Assembly (NCBI GenBank): GCA_016191225.1
Contig: JACPPC010000001.1
Location: forward strand, 360,937 to 424,936
DNA length: 64,000 bases
Reading direction: 5' to 3'
DNA from: Gemmatimonadota bacterium
Lineage (GTDB): Bacteria; Gemmatimonadota; Gemmatimonadetes; Gemmatimonadales; Gemmatimonadaceae
The stretch's first letter is position 1. Each line of letters starts with the position of its first letter. The notes under the pieces were generated by a model. It did not search any database. It saw nothing but the letters and a program-made list of their open reading frames with translations, and had not been told where the DNA came from. The position numbers were made by a program, and so were the translations under genes. Positions 53,392 through 61,184 of the stretch are shown here, one piece after another.

Positions 53392-54269
53392 CGACCGTCA
53401 TCAACGTTCCGCCATCGCTCGACGAGGGCACCTTCGAGAAGGTGCTCGAGCAGGTGGCGGCGGTCCCCGCGGATGCGAAGATCCTCGTCGATGCCCGCCA
53501 CGCCCGCTGGTCGTCGCCCTACGGCCTGACGGCCCTCCTCACCCTCGCCCAGACGCGAACGGAGAAGGCGGCCTTCTCGGGCCCCGAGGCCGACGACACG
53601 GCGAGCTACTGGCAGCGGGCGGGCTTCTACAAGCACGCCGAGTCGCTCTTCGAGCTCCACGGCCACGTGCCGCGGGCGCGCACGCCGGGGGAGTCGGACG
53701 TGCTGCTGGAGATCACCCCGGTGTCACATTCCGAGGATGTCCACAACGTCGTGGCACGCATCCAGACCAAGGCGCAGTCGCTACTTGCGAACCTGAACAT
53801 CGAGTCCAAGGCGACGATGGGGTTCGCGATGACCCTCTCGGAGGCGTGCCAGAACATCATCGAGCACGCCGGCACCGGGGGCTGGGTGGCCGTCCAGACC
53901 TACAAGTATCGGCAACGACTCGGCCGCCGCGTCGTCGTCATAGCAGTGTGCGACGCCGGCCAGGGGTTCAAGCGCTCCCTCGAGAGCTCGGGGGGCCGGC
54001 CGGCGAGCGACCGGTGGGACGACGGGATGGCGCTGCAGGAGGCGATCATGCGTGGCGTGAGCCGGTATCGTGACCCGGGTCGCGGACAGGGCCTCGCCGG
54101 GATCCGACGTTACGTTGGACGGTGGGACGGGAAGCTCTCCGTCCGCAGCGGCACGGCGAAGCTGTCGATCATCCCCGACTGGGACGAGGACGTTCCCCTC
54201 GTCGAGAACCTCCCACCGTTTGCCGGCGCGCAGATGCAAATCACGATTCCCGAGAAGCTGGCGCGATGA
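53388..54269 (+). CDS. STAS-like plus HATPase_c (anti-sigma-factor-type) protein
   Basis: A 293-aa soluble protein. Residues about 1-95 resemble a STAS fold (ILVDARHARWSSPYGLTALLTL). A GHKL ATPase domain follows: N box TLSEACQNIIEHAG, G1 CDAGQGF, lid/G2 GRGQGLAGIRRYV, ending in a strand LSVRSGTAKLSI. There is no histidine phosphorylation site, so it resembles RsbW/SpoIIAB-type serine kinases that phosphorylate STAS partners, but it carries its own STAS-like domain. The next gene encodes another STAS-like protein. GTG start overlaps the PfkB stop. Known anti-sigma modules have a separate sigma factor; none is adjacent. Confidence 0.83.
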   Translation: MTTVINVPPSLDEGTFEKVLEQVAAVPADAKILVDARHARWSSPYGLTALLTLAQTRTEKAAFSGPEADDTASYWQRAGFYKHAESLFELHGHVPRARTPGESDVLLEITPVSHSEDVHNVVARIQTKAQSLLANLNIESKATMGFAMTLSEACQNIIEHAGTGGWVAVQTYKYRQRLGRRVVVIAVCDAGQGFKRSLESSGGRPASDRWDDGMALQEAIMRGVSRYRDPGRGQGLAGIRRYVGRWDGKLSVRSGTAKLSIIPDWDEDVPLVENLPPFAGAQMQITIPEKLAR

Positions 54270-54829
54270 TCAAGCACATTGATCTCGGGTCGGTCCTCCG
54301 GGGAACGGTCAGCGAGCGGTACACCAACCTCGTGACCCGCCCCACGGGGCACGCGGTGCGCGGCGCGATCGAGCAGATCATGCGCTCGATCGACTCGGCG
54401 ACGCTGACGGTGATCGACTTCTCGCACGTCGGGCTGCTCGACTTCTCGTGCGCCGACGAGATCATCGCCAAGCTGCTGCAGCGCTACGACGCACGGCACC
54501 ACGCCGACGCGCCGGAGACGGCGTACTTCGTCTTCCGCGGCCTCAACGAGGCGCACCTCGAGGCGATCGAGTGGGTGCTCCAGCACCACGGCCTCGCGCT
54601 GGTGGCCGAGCCGCTCGACGGCGAGGCCCACCTGCTGGGCGACGTGAACGACGACGAGCGCGCCGTGTGGCAGGTGGCCTGGCGCCTCGGCGCGGCCTCG
54701 TTCCCGGTGGTGGCCGAGCACGCCGGGATCGACGCGTCGCGCGCCGAGTGGGCCCTCGACCAGCTGTACCAGCGCCGGCTCCTGCGCCGCGAGGCCGACC
54801 GCTTCGTGGCCGTGCGCCCGGAGTCCTGA
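54266..54829 (+). CDS. STAS-like (DUF4325-type) protein with C-terminal winged helix
   Basis: A 187-aa protein. Residues about 30-110 contain LTVIDFSHVGLLDFSCADEII, the central strand-helix of a DUF4325/STAS-like domain, with Ser/Asp in the position where partner-switch antagonists are phosphorylated. Residues about 125-185 resemble a winged helix: DERAVWQVAWRLGAASFPV, EHAGIDASRAEWALDQL, RRLLRREADRFVAV. A phosphorylatable switch fused to a DNA-binding-like domain is unusual. ATGA overlap with the HATPase gene implies fixed stoichiometry. Function is inferred from fold only. Confidence 0.72.
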   Translation: MIKHIDLGSVLRGTVSERYTNLVTRPTGHAVRGAIEQIMRSIDSATLTVIDFSHVGLLDFSCADEIIAKLLQRYDARHHADAPETAYFVFRGLNEAHLEAIEWVLQHHGLALVAEPLDGEAHLLGDVNDDERAVWQVAWRLGAASFPVVAEHAGIDASRAEWALDQLYQRRLLRREADRFVAVRPES

Positions 54830-54830
54830 G

Positions 54831-55139
54831 GTGGCCGTGCAGGCGATGAACCAGCCGCTGCAGGTCGTCGGCTTCATCGCCACGCGCAAGGGCGAGGAGG
54901 AGCGGGGCCCGCTCGTGCGCATGCGCACCGACGAGGCCGCCGGCCGCCTGCTCAACGACGGGGAGCTGGTGTGGGTGTACGGCCCGCGCCAGCAGCAGCT
55001 CGCCACCCTCCAGATCGACGACTCGCTCCAGCGCGGCACGGTGGTGGTGCGCGACCTCGCCGGGGTGACGATCACCGAGATCGTCCGCGTGCGCAAACCC
55101 GACTTCGATCGCGCCGAGGACCGTCGGCGCTACGTGTAG
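54831..55139 (+). CDS. Small beta-barrel-like protein of the STAS/HATPase cluster
   Basis: A 102-aa protein without assigned family. Sequence such as LVRMRTDEAAGRLLND, GELVWVYGPRQQQLATL and GTVVVRDLAGVTITEIVRV looks like a double-psi beta barrel of the molybdopterin-dinucleotide-binding type, but without cofactor residues I can name. It begins one base after the STAS-wHTH stop (GTG; an ATG five codons in is an alternative) and is followed 12 nt later by the PLP enzyme. Context suggests it works with the two proteins before it. Confidence 0.6.
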   Translation: MAVQAMNQPLQVVGFIATRKGEEERGPLVRMRTDEAAGRLLNDGELVWVYGPRQQQLATLQIDDSLQRGTVVVRDLAGVTITEIVRVRKPDFDRAEDRRRYV

Positions 55140-55151
55140 GAGCGTCCCGCC

Positions 55152-56309
55152 ATGGTGAAGAAGGAGCGCGGCCCGGGGCTCTCGACCCTCGCGGTGCACG
55201 GCGGCGGCACCGACCGCGAGACCGACGCGCCGGTGGCGACCGCGCTGCACCAGTCGGTCAACTTCATCCAGGAGATTTCGAGCGCCGAGGGGATGCGCTA
55301 CCCGCGCTACGGCAACGGCCCCAACGCCGAGGTCGTGCAGCGCCGGCTGGCGGCGCTCGAGGGGGCCGAGGGGGCGCTGGTGCTCTCGTCGGGGATGGGG
55401 GCCACCGCCTGCGGGCTCCTCGCCCTGCTCCGCCCCGGCGACCACTTGCTCGCCAGCAGCTGGCTGTACGGCGGTACGCGGCGCCTGCTCACCGAGGAGT
55501 TCGCGACGATCGGCATCGACGTCACGCTGGTGGACCCGATGGAAAGCCGGGGCTGGCGCAAGCGGATGCGCAAGCAGACGCGGGCGATCTTTCTCGAGAG
55601 CCCGGTGAACCCGAGCTGCCGCGTGGTGGACCTCCGGCCGATCAGCTACCTCACGCACGAGAGCGGGCTGGCCCTGGTGGTGGACTCGACCTTCGCCAGC
55701 CCCGTCAACCTGCGGCCGATCGAGCACGGCGCCGACGTGGTGATCCAGTCGGCGACCAAGTACCTCAACGGCCACCACGACGTGCTGGGGGGCGTGGTGT
55801 ACGGCACGGCGCCCTACATCGAGGAGGTGCGCCAGAAGATGATGGTCTGGGGCCAGGCCCCCGACCCGTTCGCCTGCTGGCTGCTCGAGCGCGGCCTCAA
55901 GACCCTCGACGTGCGGGTGCGTCGCCAGAACGACAACGCCATGCGGGTGGCCCGCTGGTGCGCCGACCGCAAGGAAGTGCGGCGGGTGCACTACCCCGGC
56001 CTCACCGACCACCCCGACCACGAGGCAGCGCGGGCGATCCTCGACGGCTTTGGCGGGATGCTCGGCATCGAGTTGAGCGGCGGCGCGAAGATGGCCGACC
56101 GGTTCCTGCGCCGGTTGCGGATCTTCCGCCACGCCCCGTCGCTGGGCGGGGTGGACTCGCTGGTGAGCGAGCCGCGCTACACATCGCACACGCACCTCAC
56201 GTCCGAGGAGCGCGCCCGGCTCGGCGTCCCCGACGGCTTCCTGCGGCTGAGCATCGGGATCGAGGACGCGGACGACCTGATCGCCGACCTCGAGCAGGCG
56301 CTGCGGTGA
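55152..56309 (+). CDS. Cys/Met metabolism PLP-dependent enzyme (cystathionine synthase/lyase type)
   Basis: A 385-aa fold-type I enzyme. Key features are YPRYGNGPNAEVVQRRLAALE, the PLP-binding SSGMGAT, FLESPVNPSCRVVDL, the Asp pairing the pyridine nitrogen in LVVDSTFASPVN, Lys203 in QSATKYLNGHHDVLGG, and PSLGGVDSLVSEPRYTSH near the C-terminus. This family includes cystathionine gamma-synthase, cystathionine lyases and methionine gamma-lyase; active-site residues alone do not decide among them. It overlaps ftsE by 4 nt. Confidence 0.9.
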   Translation: MVKKERGPGLSTLAVHGGGTDRETDAPVATALHQSVNFIQEISSAEGMRYPRYGNGPNAEVVQRRLAALEGAEGALVLSSGMGATACGLLALLRPGDHLLASSWLYGGTRRLLTEEFATIGIDVTLVDPMESRGWRKRMRKQTRAIFLESPVNPSCRVVDLRPISYLTHESGLALVVDSTFASPVNLRPIEHGADVVIQSATKYLNGHHDVLGGVVYGTAPYIEEVRQKMMVWGQAPDPFACWLLERGLKTLDVRVRRQNDNAMRVARWCADRKEVRRVHYPGLTDHPDHEAARAILDGFGGMLGIELSGGAKMADRFLRRLRIFRHAPSLGGVDSLVSEPRYTSHTHLTSEERARLGVPDGFLRLSIGIEDADDLIADLEQALR

Positions 56310-57082
56310 CCGGGCCGCGGCCGGCCGACGGGGGAACCGGCGCCGCGGGCGCGCCGTCGCACACCGGCACCTTCGGCGCGTCGGGGATCATCCGCTTCTC
56401 GAGCGTCGCCAAGGAATATCCGCGCACCGGCACCGCGCTGGCCGGCGTCAGCCTCGTGGTCGCCAAGGGGGAGTTCGTGTTCCTCACGGGACCGAGCGGG
56501 AGCGGCAAGAGCACGCTGCTCAAGCTGGTCTACATGGAGGAGCGGCCGTCGCGCGGCGAGGTGCGGGTGAGCGGCGTCTCGTCGAGCACGGCGCGCGGCG
56601 GCGACATCGCCCGGCTGCGGCGCAAGCTGGGGATCGTGTTCCAGGACTTCCGGCTGCTGGAGGACCGCACCGCCGAGCAGAACGTGCTGTTCGCGCTCGA
56701 GGTGACGGGGGCGCCGCGCGCCGGGATGCACGCCAAGGCGGCCCGCGCGCTCACGCAGGTGGGGCTGGCGAGCAAGGGCACGTCGCTCCCGCGCGAGCTC
56801 TCCGGCGGCGAGCAGCAGCGGGTGGCGATCGCGCGCGCCCTCGTGAACGACCCCTTCGTGCTGATCGCGGACGAGCCCACGGGCAACCTCGACGACCGGG
56901 CGACGCGGGGGATCTTCCAGCTGCTGCGCGACATCAACGCCGCCGGCACCGCCGTGGTGATGGCCACGCACGACATGGAGCTGATCAAGCGGAGCGAGCT
57001 GCGCACGATCGAGCTCAACCGCGGGCAGGTGGTGTTCGACTCGGCGGCCGATCCGGCCGCCGGCGGCGGCGGGGCACGGTGA
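56306..57082 (+). CDS. ftsE: Cell-division ABC ATPase FtsE
   Basis: A 258-aa ABC ATPase: Walker A GPSGSGKST (about 62-70), Q-loop VFQDFRLLEDRTAEQNV (the FtsE-type LLxDRT motif), signature LSGGEQQRVAIARAL, Walker B VLIADEPTGNLD, H-loop ATHDMEL. It begins about 30 residues longer than E. coli FtsE, with a Gly/Ala-rich N-terminus that could be trimmed if a later start is used. It drives periplasmic cell-wall hydrolase activation with FtsX and an EnvC-type protein encoded immediately downstream. GTG start overlaps the PLP-enzyme stop. Confidence 0.94.
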   Translation: MTGPRPADGGTGAAGAPSHTGTFGASGIIRFSSVAKEYPRTGTALAGVSLVVAKGEFVFLTGPSGSGKSTLLKLVYMEERPSRGEVRVSGVSSSTARGGDIARLRRKLGIVFQDFRLLEDRTAEQNVLFALEVTGAPRAGMHAKAARALTQVGLASKGTSLPRELSGGEQQRVAIARALVNDPFVLIADEPTGNLDDRATRGIFQLLRDINAAGTAVVMATHDMELIKRSELRTIELNRGQVVFDSAADPAAGGGGAR

Positions 57083-57119
57083 GCCACGCCGCGGCGTCCC
57101 GCGCGGCGCGGGGGGGCGC

Positions 57120-57971
57120 ATGAGGCTCGCCCTGCGGGAGTCGGCGCGGTCGTTCGGCCGCGCGCCGCTGCTGAGTGCGCTGAGCGTGGTCACGATCGGC
57201 TTCTCGCTGTTCGCCTTCGGCCTGTTCGGGCTGGTGGCGCTCAACATCCGCAACACGGTGCGGCTGATCGAGGAGCGCGTGGAGATCCGCGCCTTCCTGA
57301 TCGACGGCACGCCGGTGGACGTGGCGGCGGTGGCGGTGGGCGACATCGGGTCGTTCCCCGAGGTGGCCAGGGCCGAGTTCGTGAGCAAGGAGCAGGCGCT
57401 CACGCTCGCGCGGCGCGAGCTGCGCGAGTTCCGCGAGGAGTTCGACGCGAGCGTGCTGCCGGCGTCGATCGACGTGCGGCTCAAGGACGGCTTCCGCGAC
57501 CCGCAGACGGTGAACGCGGTCGCGGCGCGGCTCCGCTCGTACCCGTTCGTGGACGAGGTGCGCTACGGCGACGAGTGGGTGGAGAAGGTGTACCGCCTGC
57601 GCAACATCGCCACGATCACGGGGCTCGTGCTCGGCCTCGCCTTCGCGGCGGTGAGCGTGATCATCATCGGCGCCACGATCCGGATGACGGTGCTGGCGCG
57701 ATCGCGCGAGATCGCGATCATGCGCATGGTGGGGGCGACCGACTCCTTCATCCGGTCGCCCTTCCTGATCGAGGGGTTCGCCAAGGGGATCCTTGGCGGG
57801 GCGATGGCGCTCCTCCTCACGTGGGGGGCGCACCGGCTGTTCACGCAGATGGTGCTGGAGACGCAGTTCTTCTCGCCGCGCGTGGCGGTGGCCGGGGTGC
57901 TCGTGGGGGGGCTGATCGGCGCCCTCGGCAGCGCCTTGAGCGTGGGACGGCACCTGCGCGAGGTCACGTGA
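57120..57971 (+). CDS. ftsX: Cell-division ABC permease FtsX
   Basis: A 283-aa four-helix permease: helix 1 about 18-42 (LLSALSVVTIGFSLFAFGLF), a periplasmic extracellular loop domain (about 45-160), then three helices from about 172 (ITGLVLGLAFAAVSVIIIGATIR) with the intervening REIAIMRMVGATDSFIRSPFLIEG motif. With FtsE it couples ATP hydrolysis to activation of a periplasmic amidase activator. The stop overlaps the GTG of the EnvC-like gene, making ftsE-ftsX-envC a coupled set. Confidence 0.94.
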   Translation: MRLALRESARSFGRAPLLSALSVVTIGFSLFAFGLFGLVALNIRNTVRLIEERVEIRAFLIDGTPVDVAAVAVGDIGSFPEVARAEFVSKEQALTLARRELREFREEFDASVLPASIDVRLKDGFRDPQTVNAVAARLRSYPFVDEVRYGDEWVEKVYRLRNIATITGLVLGLAFAAVSVIIIGATIRMTVLARSREIAIMRMVGATDSFIRSPFLIEGFAKGILGGAMALLLTWGAHRLFTQMVLETQFFSPRVAVAGVLVGGLIGALGSALSVGRHLREVT

Positions 57972-59278
57972 GGGCCGGGGCCGCGCGCCGGGCCCTCGCG
58001 TGCGCGGCGCTGGCCGCGGCCGGGATCGCCGCCCCGACGGCCCCGGGCGGCGCGCAGCAGCCCGAGCCCCAGCCGGCGGCGACGACCCCGGCGGCCGCCC
58101 CCGCCCCGCTGCCGTCCCCCGGCCGCATTCCCGACGCGGCCACGCGCATCCAGGAGCAGAAGGACGAGCTCGACCGCATTCGCCGCGAGCGCGCCGACCT
58201 CGAGTCGCGCATGCGCTCGCTGCAGGGCACCGCGCACGACCTGAGCGAGGAGCGCCAGACGTACGACCGCCTCGCCGACGCGACCGAGGCGGCGGTGCGC
58301 TCGCTCGACCGGCAGCTGCTGGCGATCGGCGAGAGCGTGGGCGAGACCACGGCCGACCTCGTGCTCGCGCAGGACGAGCTGGAGGTCAAGCGGGCCGTGC
58401 TCCGCCGGCGGCTGGCCGACGTCTACAAGCGCGGCCCGCTGTACACCATGCAGGCGCTGCTGGCGGCGCAGTCGTTCGGCGAGCTGGTGTCGCGCTACAA
58501 GTACCTGCACCTGCTCACGCTGCGCGACCGGGCGCTGGTGACGCGGGTGGAGGCGCTGGGGGCGCGGATCGAGTCGCAGCGGACGCAGCTGGTGCGGCTG
58601 CAGGGCGACATGGCGCTGTCGCGCGAGCAGAAGGCCGAGGAGGAGAAGCGGCTGCGCGAACTCGAGCAGGAGCGGATCCGATCGTTGCGCACGGTGCAGA
58701 GCCAGGCCCGGCAGACGGCGGCGCGCCTCGCGCAGCTGCAGAAGGACGAGGCCAAGCTCGGCTCGCTGATCGCGAGCCTCGAGGCGGCGCGCAAGAAGGC
58801 CGAGGCGGCACGGGTCGCGGCGGCCCCCGGCACGCCGGCGGCCACGGCGGCGCCGATGACCAGCAGCAGCATCAAGACGAGCGACTTCGGGCGCCTCGAC
58901 TGGCCGGTGGACGGGACGCTCATCTACCGCTTTGGCCGCGTGATCAACCCCAACAACACTGCGATCCGCTGGAACGGGATCGGCATCGCGACCATGCAGG
59001 GGGCGCAGGTGCGGGCGGTGGCGGCGGGCGAGGTGATGGTGGCCGAGAGCATCGGCACCTACGGCAGCACCGTGATCATCCAGCACGGCGGCGGCGACTA
59101 CTCGGTGTACGGCTCGCTGGCGTCGATCGACGTGCCCAAGGGGGCGATGGTGGCCAAGGGACAGGTGATCGGCACGGTGGGGGCGAGCGACCCCGACCTG
59201 CCGAGCCACCTGCACTTCGAGATCCGGCCCAAGGGGCGGGCGATGGATCCGCTGGTGTGGCTGAGGAACCAGCCGTGA
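57968..59278 (+). CDS. envC: EnvC-like murein hydrolase activator, degenerate LytM/M23 domain
   Basis: A 436-aa exported protein: signal peptide, Pro/Ala spacer, a long coiled coil (about 60-285, RIQEQKDELDRIRRERADLE and LQKDEAKLGSLIASLEAARK) and a C-terminal M23/LytM fold. In active M23 enzymes the zinc site is HxxxD plus HxH. Here the first motif reads WNGIGIAT, so the His and Asp are replaced, while SHLHFEIRP keeps the HxH. Loss of ligands matches EnvC of E. coli, an activator that FtsEX opens to switch on amidases. Direct coupling to ftsX by a 4-nt overlap supports that role. Confidence 0.9.
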   Translation: MRAGAARRALACAALAAAGIAAPTAPGGAQQPEPQPAATTPAAAPAPLPSPGRIPDAATRIQEQKDELDRIRRERADLESRMRSLQGTAHDLSEERQTYDRLADATEAAVRSLDRQLLAIGESVGETTADLVLAQDELEVKRAVLRRRLADVYKRGPLYTMQALLAAQSFGELVSRYKYLHLLTLRDRALVTRVEALGARIESQRTQLVRLQGDMALSREQKAEEEKRLRELEQERIRSLRTVQSQARQTAARLAQLQKDEAKLGSLIASLEAARKKAEAARVAAAPGTPAATAAPMTSSSIKTSDFGRLDWPVDGTLIYRFGRVINPNNTAIRWNGIGIATMQGAQVRAVAAGEVMVAESIGTYGSTVIIQHGGGDYSVYGSLASIDVPKGAMVAKGQVIGTVGASDPDLPSHLHFEIRPKGRAMDPLVWLRNQP

Positions 59279-60417
59279 GCGCGAAGAAGGGGAAGAAAGA
59301 AGAGAAGGCGAAAAGCAGGCCCATCGCTGCGCTCAGGACGACGGGGACCAGGAACGCCAAGCCCGAGGCGAAGTCGAAGCCGAAGCCCAAGGGCACGCCC
59401 AAGCCCACGCCCAAGCCGAGGACCAAGCCCAAGCCGAAGCCCAGGACGAAGACCAGGCCCAAGGCGAAAGCCAGGACCCTCGCGCCCCCCAAGGCGACCG
59501 GCGGGGGAAAGCCCTCCCGTCCGAAGGTCACCGCGCCCATCCCTCCACCCGAGCCGTTCGAGCCCTTCCCGCTCATCGGCGCGCACGTGTCGTCGGCCGG
59601 GGGCTCGTGGGAAACGCCGGAGCGCGCCTGGCAGATCACCGCCAGCTGCTTCCAGCTCTTCACCAAGACCGCCAACCAATGGAAGGAGCGCGCCGTCACC
59701 GCCGACGAGGCCGCGCGATTCGCCGCCGCCCTCGCCGCGCACCCGGCGCAGGCGGTCGTCTCGCACGACAGCTACCTGATCAACCTCGCCTCGCCGGTGC
59801 CGGCGCTCCGCCGCCAGTCCACCGAGAGCTTCGTCTGCGAGCTGCAGCGCGCCCACGCCCTCGGCCTCACGGGCGTGGTCTCGCACCCGGGCAACTACAT
59901 CGACGACCGCGCGAGCGGCCTCGCCCGCAACGCCGAGGCGATCGCCGAGGCGCTCGAGCGCTCGCCGGGGCCGGCGAAGCTCTTCCTCGAGACCACCGCC
60001 GGCAGCGGCACCGCCCTCGGCGCGACCTTCGAGGAGCTGGCGTGGATCATCGCCCAGCTGCCGCGGGCGCAACAGCCGCGGGTCGGCGTCTGCGTCGACA
60101 CCTGCCACGCCCACAGCTCCGGCTACGACCTCGTGAACGACTACGACGGCGTCTGGGCGCGCTTTGGCGACGTGATCGGATGGGAGCGGCTGGGGGCGCT
60201 CCACCTCAACGACTCGAAGACCCCCTTCAATTCGCGCCGCGACCGGCACGAGCTGCTCGCCGGGGGCTCGCTCGGCGCGGGGCCCTTTCGCCGCATCATG
60301 ACCGACGAGCGACTCGCGCGCGTGCCCAAGCTCCTCGAGACGCCCAAGGGGGACGACATGGTCACCAACGACCGGCGGATGCTGCAACTGCTGAGGAGTT
60401 ACGCCACGGGTCGGTGA
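59275..60417 (+). CDS. nfo: AP endonuclease IV with Lys/Pro-rich N-terminal tail
   Basis: A 380-aa protein. Residues about 1-95 form a basic, Lys/Pro/Ala-rich disordered tail made of repeats like KPKPKGTPKPTPKPR. Then the TIM-barrel endonuclease IV: IGAHVSSAGG, GVVSHPGNYIDD, LETTAGSGTALG, GVCVDTCHAHSSGYDL (His/Asp metal ligands) and HLNDSKTPFNSRRDRHELLAGG. It cuts DNA at abasic sites using three metals. Without the tail the size equals normal Nfo (about 285 aa). GTG start overlaps the envC stop; last gene of the run. Confidence 0.93.
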   Translation: MSAKKGKKEEKAKSRPIAALRTTGTRNAKPEAKSKPKPKGTPKPTPKPRTKPKPKPRTKTRPKAKARTLAPPKATGGGKPSRPKVTAPIPPPEPFEPFPLIGAHVSSAGGSWETPERAWQITASCFQLFTKTANQWKERAVTADEAARFAAALAAHPAQAVVSHDSYLINLASPVPALRRQSTESFVCELQRAHALGLTGVVSHPGNYIDDRASGLARNAEAIAEALERSPGPAKLFLETTAGSGTALGATFEELAWIIAQLPRAQQPRVGVCVDTCHAHSSGYDLVNDYDGVWARFGDVIGWERLGALHLNDSKTPFNSRRDRHELLAGGSLGAGPFRRIMTDERLARVPKLLETPKGDDMVTNDRRMLQLLRSYATGR

Positions 60418-60425
60418 GGGAACAG

Positions 60426-60649
60426 CAAGATCAAGGGCGTTCTCACAGAGGAAGGGCGAGAACAAGGCGAGGGGCACAGAGGCTGCAACTTCCTTGGGAA
60501 CTGCTCGCCCCGGCCAGGGTCGCTGCGCGAGTGCCGGCCTCGGCGCCCCCAGGCACCCGCAGTTGCCGCCTCGGTGCCCCTCTTCCGGCCCGCGCGCACC
60601 CGCCTGGCCCCGCCCCTCATCTTCCTCTGTGAGAGGCCCCTGACCTTGT
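60426..60649. repeat. Long imperfect palindromic intergenic repeat, copy B
   Basis: About 225 bp. TCTCACAGAGGAAG (60441-60454) is perfectly complementary to CTTCCTCTGTGAGA (60621-60634). An inner pair covers GGGGCACAGAGGCTGCAACT (60471-60490) with 2 mismatches over 22 bp against 60562-60583. An outer pair joins CAAGATCAAGGGC with CCCTGACCTTG. The arms and loop-proximal CCCCCAGGCACCCGCAGTTGCC-type segment resemble copy A. Starts 8 bp after the nfo stop, so it may serve as its terminator. Confidence 0.78.
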
Positions 60650-60672
60650 AGTTGCCGTTGGCCTCGCCCGGG

Positions 60673-61128
60673 CTACAGCAGCGTGACCACGACCATCACC
60701 GGCCCGATCACGACACTCGAGCTCTGCAGGTCGACCAGCTTCCACGTCAGGCTCACCGTCCCCGCGTCGGAGATCGTCACCGAGTACGCGAGGTTGTTGA
60801 GCGCGCTCGCCGTGTAGTTGCCCTGCGCGAGTGGCGTGACGTCGAGCCGGTACCGCGCGGTGGTGATCGCCACCGGCGCCCCGAGGGCGTCGCGGGCGGT
60901 GACGGTGAGGGTCGACAACCCCCGCGGCAACGACGACGGGAACCCGACCGTGGTGCTCGACGAGCCGCCAAGCGGCGTGACGGTGACGATGATCTGCGCC
61001 GGCGGGTTTGTTGAGGTGCCCAGTCCCGCCGTGGACGAGCAGCCCGCCGCCACCACGGCGCAAGCGGTCAGCAGCGCCACGCGCCGGACGGCACGGAACG
61101 CGGGCGAGCGGAGGGCGAGGGCGCGCAT
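60673..61128 (-). CDS. Lipoprotein of the TonB-receptor operon, unrecognised
   Basis: A 151-aa protein with a basic signal segment and lipobox VVAAGC (Cys near residue 29). The mature part is Ser/Thr-rich and beta-strand-like (IIVTVTPLGGSSSTTVGFPS, LTVTARDALGAPVAITTARY), resembling an Ig-like fold, with no cysteine or histidine cluster. It starts 56 nt after the TonB-receptor stop on the same strand, so it is probably co-transcribed. Role in the same uptake process is inference. ATG at 61128 chosen because it starts the lipoprotein signal; a longer reading gives no better signal. Confidence 0.7.
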   Translation of the reverse strand: MRALALRSPAFRAVRRVALLTACAVVAAGCSSTAGLGTSTNPPAQIIVTVTPLGGSSSTTVGFPSSLPRGLSTLTVTARDALGAPVAITTARYRLDVTPLAQGNYTASALNNLAYSVTISDAGTVSLTWKLVDLQSSSVVIGPVMVVVTLL

Positions 61129-61184
61129 GCCGAATAATGCGGGCACGGCGCCCCGCCCCGCCACTCTCTGCCGCGGACCCGCCG

